Assembly: GCA_945861845.1 (NCBI GenBank)
Contig: CAMAWS010000005.1
Location: 1-18,774 of the forward strand
Direction: 5' to 3'
Length of the DNA stretch: 18,774 nt
DNA from: Candidatus Sulfopaludibacter sp. SbA3
Lineage (GTDB): Bacteria > Acidobacteriota > Terriglobia > 20CM-2-55-15
Position numbers and translations under genes: made by a program. This document shows positions 14,153 to 18,774 of the stretch, piece by piece; the stretch's first letter is position 1; each line of letters opens with the position of its first letter. The notes beneath the pieces are model-generated. The model saw only the letters and a program-made list of their open reading frames with translations, ran no database searches and had not been told where the DNA came from.

Positions 14153-15796
14153 TTACTTTGTCGCCGTAGCGCGCGTCAACATTACCCCGGAGCCCGTCGA
14201 CATTTCATCGTAGTAGCGTGTGAAGCGTTCCGGCTCCATCGCTTTGTACTGCTTCAGATTGGTCGCCCATCTATAGGAGATTGGCTGGAACCAGAATTCA
14301 GCTTCCACCTGGAAGGGACCCTGTGCGCCGCCCACCGGAATCGAATACCGGATCTTGTCGCCGCCACCAGTGAAATTATCATCGGCCACGGCGGCTCCCT
14401 GAGGCGCAATTTCCGGTTCCACCGCCCGTTTGTCGAATCCCTTCGGCAGCAGCCGGTTGTCCTTGATGAACCGGACCGCGGTCAGTAATCCCGTGGTGGG
14501 AATGTTGTTGGCGCCGACCATGATGTCCTCGTAGATCTGGACCTGGTCTGCGCTGTTGATCTCCGTGTAGTGCGTCTCAAAGCGATTCGCATCCGCGTCG
14601 TTGTCATTCCCCTGGATGGAGCCGTCGGGATTCAACGCCCCCGACTCGAAGACCACGCGGTTGTTTCGATCCTTGATGGTTACGTGCAGCCAGGCCCTGC
14701 GCGAGGGATAGGCCGTGGGAAACTTGTGTCCGCTCAGGTTCTGGACCGAGATATCGGCCGTCAGGCGGCCTCCCGCTACATCCAACTGGTCGATAGTTAC
14801 CTGCGAAGTCTCCGCCTTCAGGTGTGCGATGGTCCGAGTCGCAGCCGCTTCAAACTCTTCGGGAAGAGCCTCGACGCCGAGGTCCTTGCGGTTCTTGTTC
14901 AGCATGCGCAGCATGAAGAAGTTTCCACCGACAAAGACGTGCCGCGACATTCCTTCGCGGGGTAGCCCGAGGGTATTGGCGATCCTGGTCTCTTCCTGGA
15001 CCACCGGCATGTGACAGTTCTGGCAGCTCTGCTTGTCGCGGAACTCGCTCGCGTACCACTCCTGATACGGCATTTGCTCGGGAAGCTCGCCGATGACCTG
15101 GCCGCCGGGACCGAGAGCCTTGGTGATCAACGTGTGACAGGTTGCGCACAACTCGGATTGCCGGATGTGTTCGCCTTCGGTCGGAAGATAACCGCCCGAG
15201 GACGTTCTCATGATCCGGGTCTGGCCGTCTTCAATCTTGAAGGGGCCGTATTCCGCGCGCTCACCTTTCTCTTTCGTCGTGTCGATAACGAAGCCGCCAA
15301 CCAGGCTTTCGCGGGTTCCAAGCTTGTCCTTCGTGATCTGGTGACAGGCCGAGCAGGAGACGCCGTCCTGGGCCAGAAGGTCCATGCGGTCGCCGGAACC
15401 GAAGTTCAGGTGCGAGAAAACTTCTCCCTCGCGCCCTTCGTATTTGGATTGATACCGGGCCATCGGCATGTGACAGATCGCGCACTCATCCTCGATTGCA
15501 GCCTTGGACTCCGGATGATCGATGGTTTCGCGCCGGACACCCGCCTGCCAATACGGGTCACGCGCAGCGTTGGCCATCATCGTGGGCCGCCATGAAAATC
15601 CGATCGAAATATCCTCGCCTCCCGCTGTGTAAAGCTGGTTGTGACAGGCCATACAACGATCGGAGGTCTGGAACAGATCTTTGTGGTCTTTCTCTTGCGC
15701 GGCCTTTTGCGCAGCCGCAACCACTCGGCCGGACTGCGGCACGGTGAAGAGGAGCATCAAGGCAGAGGCCGGTACTAAGAAGCGAAGTATTTTCAT
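14153..15796 (-). CDS. secreted pentaheme c-type cytochrome
   Basis: A 547-residue periplasmic or surface electron-transfer protein with a Sec signal (MKILRFLVPASALMLLF). Five CxxCH heme sites are visible: CMACH (48-52), CAICH (105-109), CSACH (148-152), CATCH (217-221) and CQNCH (258-262). The pattern around them (FSWRPTMMANAARDPYW, EDECAICHMPMARYQ, QDGVSCSACHQI) resembles cytochrome c554-type multiheme proteins. The C-terminal half (about 310-547) has no CxxCH and looks like a beta-rich domain with the motif LSGHKFPTAYPSRRAWLHV, whose His could be a heme ligand. The ATG at 15796 is preceded by GGGAGGG with 9-nt spacing; the longer frame overlaps the upstream gene. It starts 2 nt after the stop of the cytochrome-barrel gene, so the two form an operon. 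Confidence 0.92.
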   Translation of the reverse strand: MKILRFLVPASALMLLFTVPQSGRVVAAAQKAAQEKDHKDLFQTSDRCMACHNQLYTAGGEDISIGFSWRPTMMANAARDPYWQAGVRRETIDHPESKAAIEDECAICHMPMARYQSKYEGREGEVFSHLNFGSGDRMDLLAQDGVSCSACHQITKDKLGTRESLVGGFVIDTTKEKGERAEYGPFKIEDGQTRIMRTSSGGYLPTEGEHIRQSELCATCHTLITKALGPGGQVIGELPEQMPYQEWYASEFRDKQSCQNCHMPVVQEETRIANTLGLPREGMSRHVFVGGNFFMLRMLNKNRKDLGVEALPEEFEAAATRTIAHLKAETSQVTIDQLDVAGGRLTADISVQNLSGHKFPTAYPSRRAWLHVTIKDRNNRVVFESGALNPDGSIQGNDNDADANRFETHYTEINSADQVQIYEDIMVGANNIPTTGLLTAVRFIKDNRLLPKGFDKRAVEPEIAPQGAAVADDNFTGGGDKIRYSIPVGGAQGPFQVEAEFWFQPISYRWATNLKQYKAMEPERFTRYYDEMSTGSGVMLTRATATK

Positions 15797-15798
15797 TG

Positions 15799-16938
15799 CT
15801 ACCAGCCCTCCCGCAGTCCGCCATCGAAGAAATCCCAAAGCGCGTAGAACACAAGCTGGGTGCTTCGTCCGGCAGTGTTATTGAGTGGAGTCCGGACACC
15901 GGCGGCGAAGCGGACATGCTGGCGCTTGTTCAGGGTGATTTGCATCTCCGGCACAATGTCCCAGTCTGTTCTTGCGCCCGTCACAAGATCCCGCTCCGCA
16001 ATAAATTCGGCCATAGGGCTCCACGATCGGCCCAGGCCGCCTTTTTGAGCGAATGTCTTACCCAGCACACCTCGCCAGAAAAACGCGTTCGAGACCTTTG
16101 TTGTATCCGTCGGCAGGTCAAAGCCGGTCTGCATCTGGAAAAAACTCATGCGCGGGAGAATCTGGCCGAAGGCGGCGCCGGCCCCAAAGGTCGTCACGCC
16201 AGACCCCAGGTCCTTCGTCTTGTTTCCTGTCGGCGCGGCGACTTCGCCCAGCAGGCTGAGGATCGAACCGCTGCGCATGCTGCTGACAAGGACCCGCTTA
16301 TATCCCAGGACGAGGTCTCCAATACCGCCCACCCATCCCCTGTTGGCCCTCTGCAGGAAGCTATACGGAGCAGCCAATTCCAGCTGATTCCTCTTGCCGA
16401 AACGTTTTTCGTAGACCATCTCTCCCTCGATGCCGCCGGTTCCGTTGGCGTTCGCCGAACTCGTCAGGAGCCATTCGTCTTCCGGGAACGCCTTTTCGGT
16501 CATGATCGCCCGCGGAAAATTCAACTCGCCAAGCGGCCAGCCGGATTCCTCGCAGCGGCTTCGCAGGTATTGCATGACCTTTTCGATCTGCTCCGGAGTG
16601 AGAGCGTCCGTCCACGACGGCATGATCTCGGAGAATCCCCGCACCGGCCCGCCTTCGTGAATAATTGCTTTCCAATCGAAGGTCTTTTCCCGAGTGCTGC
16701 CGTTGCAATCCGTGAAATCCGGGAAGGTTGAAGGCGGCTCGAATCCCAGCGTGGATTGCGGTTGCCCGCGGCCACCCGGCCCATGACATCCGTTACAGGC
16801 CGCTTCAAAAATTTCCTGGCCCGTGTCGAGCTTCATTCCCTTTGTGGCAGCAGCCTGCTTGCTCTGCGCCTGGAGAATTCCCGGACGCCAAAACAGAATC
16901 AGAAGTAGAAGAACAAGAAGTCGACGAATGAAATGCAT
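15799..16938 (-). CDS. cytochrome c fused to outer-membrane beta-barrel (porin-cytochrome-like fusion)
   Basis: A 379-residue exported protein. A strongly hydrophobic signal (about residues 5-24, cleavage after QA near 24) leads to a monoheme cytochrome c domain (about 36-125) with CNGCH (48-52), GPGGRG and a likely Met axial ligand in IMPSW. Residues about 140-379 resemble outer-membrane transporters of the MetA/phenol-degradation family (GIGDLVLGYKR, GEVAAPTGNKT, DLGSGVTTFGAGAAFG), with alternating-residue strands to the end. The ATG at 16938 is chosen because it begins the signal peptide; an in-frame TTG at 16956 adds six residues, and neither start has a good Shine-Dalgarno. The pentaheme gene follows after 2 nt. 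A role in passing electrons across the outer membrane is inference. Confidence 0.82.
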   Translation of the reverse strand: MHFIRRLLVLLLLILFWRPGILQAQSKQAAATKGMKLDTGQEIFEAACNGCHGPGGRGQPQSTLGFEPPSTFPDFTDCNGSTREKTFDWKAIIHEGGPVRGFSEIMPSWTDALTPEQIEKVMQYLRSRCEESGWPLGELNFPRAIMTEKAFPEDEWLLTSSANANGTGGIEGEMVYEKRFGKRNQLELAAPYSFLQRANRGWVGGIGDLVLGYKRVLVSSMRSGSILSLLGEVAAPTGNKTKDLGSGVTTFGAGAAFGQILPRMSFFQMQTGFDLPTDTTKVSNAFFWRGVLGKTFAQKGGLGRSWSPMAEFIAERDLVTGARTDWDIVPEMQITLNKRQHVRFAAGVRTPLNNTAGRSTQLVFYALWDFFDGGLREGW

Positions 16939-17009
16939 AGGCGGAGAATACAACAAAATAGCGGCGGATTTTTCGGGATTTCAGGTGATCGTCCGGTAGC
17001 CTGCGAAAT

Positions 17010-17753
17010 CTATTTCCAGGTCTCCCGCAGCCACGGCACCGCTCGCCGCAAGCTGTCCGCGAAGCGATTGGTTTCGTAGTGCGAAATACCGGTCAGCGCG
17101 ATCAGTTCGGCGCGCGTCCCGGCTTTCTTAAGCTCCGCGATGCGTGTTTCCGTTGCGGCGATGGGAACTACCTGGTCGTTGCGGGAATGGATTGCAAGCA
17201 CCGGAAGACGCCATCCGGCCGCAGACTCGGGCGGTCTGCCGGCCACCGGGACCGCCGCGCTGAAACGCTCCGGATACTTTGCGGCAAAGTGCCATGTTCC
17301 TGCGCCGCCCATGCTGAAGCCCGTCACGACAATCTTCTTGGCGTCGATGCGGTAACTGGCGATCACCGCGTCGAGCAGTGTGATCACCGCGCGCTCGTTT
17401 TCAGGTGAGCTCCACTGGCCTGCCTGCGAATCCGGGGAGACGATGATTGCTCCAAGCTCGGTAAGCGCCGGACCCACCAGAATATCGAGCACGGCTCTTC
17501 CCGCCCCGGTGGGGTTCGGGGCGCCGAAATGCAGCGACAGCACGAGGGGCACCGGTGTCGATGGCGAGTAGTTGGCTGGTACCGAGAGCGCATAACGGAC
17601 AAGCCGTTCGCCCGGACGCTGGAACATGAGGTTGTGCACTCCGGGGGAAAGTACCGGTACCTGTGAGGCCGATTGTCCGGCGGCATCATCGGGCGGCAAA
17701 GCAGCAAAGGCAAGTATTGCGATCACGGCGATCAGAGACTCCCTGGTCGGCAT
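17010..17753 (-). CDS. secreted alpha/beta hydrolase (PHB-depolymerase/feruloyl-esterase-like)
   Basis: A 247-residue alpha/beta hydrolase with a Sec signal (MPTRESLIAVIAILAFAA, cleavage probably near residue 26). The catalytic triad is visible: Ser137 in GFSMGG (135-140), Asp183 in HSRNDQVVP and His215 in GISHYE. The arrangement LVLSLHFG followed later by KKIVVTGFSMGGAGTWHFAAKYPERF is typical of LpqC/PHB-depolymerase and prolyl-oligopeptidase-like esterases acting on extracellular esters. The ATG at 17753 has GGAGG with 6-nt spacing; the ATG at 17759 lies directly against that site and is rejected. It is divergent from the Tat-exported esterase at 17811. The substrate is unknown. A 71-nt gap separates it from the redox operon downstream, so co-transcription is possible. 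Confidence 0.85.
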   Translation of the reverse strand: MPTRESLIAVIAILAFAALPPDDAAGQSASQVPVLSPGVHNLMFQRPGERLVRYALSVPANYSPSTPVPLVLSLHFGAPNPTGAGRAVLDILVGPALTELGAIIVSPDSQAGQWSSPENERAVITLLDAVIASYRIDAKKIVVTGFSMGGAGTWHFAAKYPERFSAAVPVAGRPPESAAGWRLPVLAIHSRNDQVVPIAATETRIAELKKAGTRAELIALTGISHYETNRFADSLRRAVPWLRETWK

Positions 17754-17780
17754 TGACATCCTCCACGCGGATACTAATAT
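17753..17780 (+). promoter_or_regulatory. sigma70-type promoter for the Tat-exported esterase gene
   Basis: A perfect TTGACA (17753-17758) is followed after 16 nt by TAATAT (17775-17780, 4 of 6). A start near 17787 leaves the AAGAGGAGG ribosome site (17794-17802) and an 8-nt spacer before the ATG at 17811. The -35 box touches the start codon of the divergent hydrolase gene, so the two genes probably share control. Confidence 0.55.
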
Positions 17781-17810
17781 AGTCGCAACGTAAAAGAGGA
17801 GGCCTCATTT

Positions 17811-18734
17811 ATGCATCCCATGTCCATCATGACAAGGCGAACTTTCATCGGTACCGCTGGAATAGCCGCTGCCGTGCCTGCATTCAGCGCCGTGGCCGGC
17901 CAGCAGCAGAATTGGAAGTCCCCTCGCGGAACCGTATCCGTGGAGAAGGACGTCGTTTTCGGAAAGGGCGGCGGGATGGACCTCCGTTGCGATATTTACC
18001 GGCCGCCGGCTGGCACCGAGAAGCGCATGGCGACGATCCACTTTCACGGTGGAGGATTCAGGGGCGGCAACAAGGAGAGCCTGAGCGAAAGGGTTCAGCC
18101 TCTCGCCTCGCGCGGTTACATTGCGATTACTGCGCAATACCGGCTGAGCGGGCAGGCCAAGTGGCCATCGCAGATTGAGGACGCGAAGGCGCTCATCCGG
18201 TGGACCCGCGCCAATGCGGGCCGCCTCGGTATCCAGGCCGATCGAATTGCAGTTGTCGGCTATTCTGCGGGCGGGCACCTGGCGCTTTTTGCGGCGGGAA
18301 CTCCGGATCGTCCGGAATTCGAAGGCAGTGGTGGAAATGCGGGCGTCAGCACGAAAGTTGCGGCCTGCGTTGCGTATTATCCGGCCACCGCAGTCCGTCC
18401 AAGGGCGGATGGCACTGCGGACGCATTGCTGCCGCCCGGAAGCAACGAAGCGGCGCATCGCGCGGCCTCTCCCACCAGCTACATTACGTCCGCTTTTGCT
18501 CCGACCGTGATTTTCCACGGGCTAGAGGATGTGACGATTCCGGTCGAGAGCAGCCAGCGGTTGTTCCAGCAGCTTCGCGATGCAAAGGTGCCTTCGGAAC
18601 TGCACACGTTCGACGGCGTCCCGCACGTCTTCGACAGCCATCCCGAATTCGCCGATCCCTGCGGCGCGATCGCCGATCTCTTCATCGACCGGCGTGTGCT
18701 CAATCCGCGGAAGTATCCTCCGTTTGGGGGGTAG
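17811..18734 (+). CDS. Tat-exported alpha/beta hydrolase (esterase/lipase, BD-FAE-like)
   Basis: A 307-residue esterase with a twin-arginine signal: MTRRTFIGTAGIAAAVPAFSA (RR at residues 9-10), likely cut near residue 29. The mature enzyme has the oxyanion motif HGGGF (79-83), nucleophile Ser152 in GYSAGG, Asp240 in HGLEDVTIP and His262 in GVPHVFD, which is a complete triad of the hormone-sensitive-lipase/BD-FAE class. Such enzymes hydrolyse short acyl or aromatic esters, for example on plant polysaccharides; the substrate here is not determinable. AAGAGGAGG lies 8 nt before the first ATG, which I prefer over in-frame ATGs at 17820 and 17829. Export through Tat suggests that it folds before secretion. 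Only AT-rich sequence follows to the window end. Confidence 0.9.
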   Translation: MHPMSIMTRRTFIGTAGIAAAVPAFSAVAGQQQNWKSPRGTVSVEKDVVFGKGGGMDLRCDIYRPPAGTEKRMATIHFHGGGFRGGNKESLSERVQPLASRGYIAITAQYRLSGQAKWPSQIEDAKALIRWTRANAGRLGIQADRIAVVGYSAGGHLALFAAGTPDRPEFEGSGGNAGVSTKVAACVAYYPATAVRPRADGTADALLPPGSNEAAHRAASPTSYITSAFAPTVIFHGLEDVTIPVESSQRLFQQLRDAKVPSELHTFDGVPHVFDSHPEFADPCGAIADLFIDRRVLNPRKYPPFGG

Positions 18735-18774
18735 GCATGCGTTCCGGATGAAAAATGAAAATTGATTAGTGATT

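Noticed and set aside
15797..15838. 14-residue N-terminal extension of the pentaheme cytochrome
   Set aside because: It overlaps the end of the upstream gene and precedes both the GGGAGGG ribosome site and the signal peptide at 15796.
15796..16731. 311-codon plus-strand open frame opposite the redox operon
   Set aside because: The minus-strand frames contain signal peptides and CxxCH heme sites; the plus frame is a shadow.

Overview
The window is about 18.8 kb of GC-rich bacterial chromosome that I attribute, with moderate confidence, to an Acidobacteriota member (Solibacter/Vicinamibacter-like). The grounds are an Oar-type TonB-dependent outer-membrane barrel protein, secreted hydrolases, a multiheme cytochrome of a type common in that phylum, and two palindromic intergenic repeats of a style I associate with these genomes. 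No taxonomic marker gene (rRNA, ribosomal protein) is present. I see no tRNA, rRNA, CRISPR array, transposase, integrase or phage gene.

Layout, left to right. 17-832 (-): an unrecognised 271-residue protein. 901-3428 (+): a tightly packed ABC importer operon (Tat/lipoprotein-type NMT1/SsuA-like binding protein, ATPase, permease) whose last gene overlaps a convergent STAS gene by 4 nt. 3425-6412 (-): an Oar-like outer-membrane barrel protein with an unusual helical N-terminus, followed by a STAS anti-sigma-factor antagonist. 6551-7531 (+): a metal-dependent decarboxylase of the gamma-resorcylate / 2,3-dihydroxybenzoate decarboxylase type, divergent from the barrel gene. 7669-10747 (+): a signalling block with a second STAS protein, a single-domain response regulator, a DinB-fold protein and a GAF/HD-GYP cyclic-di-GMP phosphodiesterase. 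10815-11735 (+): a secreted metallo-beta-lactamase-fold hydrolase. 11748-11821: a near-perfect 33-bp-arm palindrome. 11841-13055 (+): an RlmL-type THUMP/methyltransferase with an atypical N-terminus. 13088-13277: a composite inverted-repeat (REP/BIME-like) element. 13434-14147 (+): a LON-substrate-binding-domain protein that carries a twin-arginine signal. 14153-16938 (-): a two-gene redox operon encoding a cytochrome c/outer-membrane barrel fusion and a secreted pentaheme cytochrome c. 17010-18734: two divergently transcribed secreted alpha/beta hydrolases, one Sec-type and one Tat-type, sharing a 57-bp intergenic region.

How the parts may work together. The gene content is dominated by envelope functions: nutrient uptake (ABC importer, outer-membrane barrel), secreted hydrolases, and electron transfer across the periplasm or outer membrane. 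The signalling block (two STAS antagonists, a receiver domain, HD-GYP) looks like partner-switching plus c-di-GMP control, but no kinase, phosphatase, sigma factor or cyclase is present here, so its targets must lie elsewhere. The strongest candidates for something not well described are the fused cytochrome-barrel protein with its pentaheme partner, the Tat-exported LON-domain protein, and the Spy-like-helical/Oar-barrel fusion. Start codons were chosen from Shine-Dalgarno spacing, signal peptides and overlap with neighbours, and several differ from the longest open frame.
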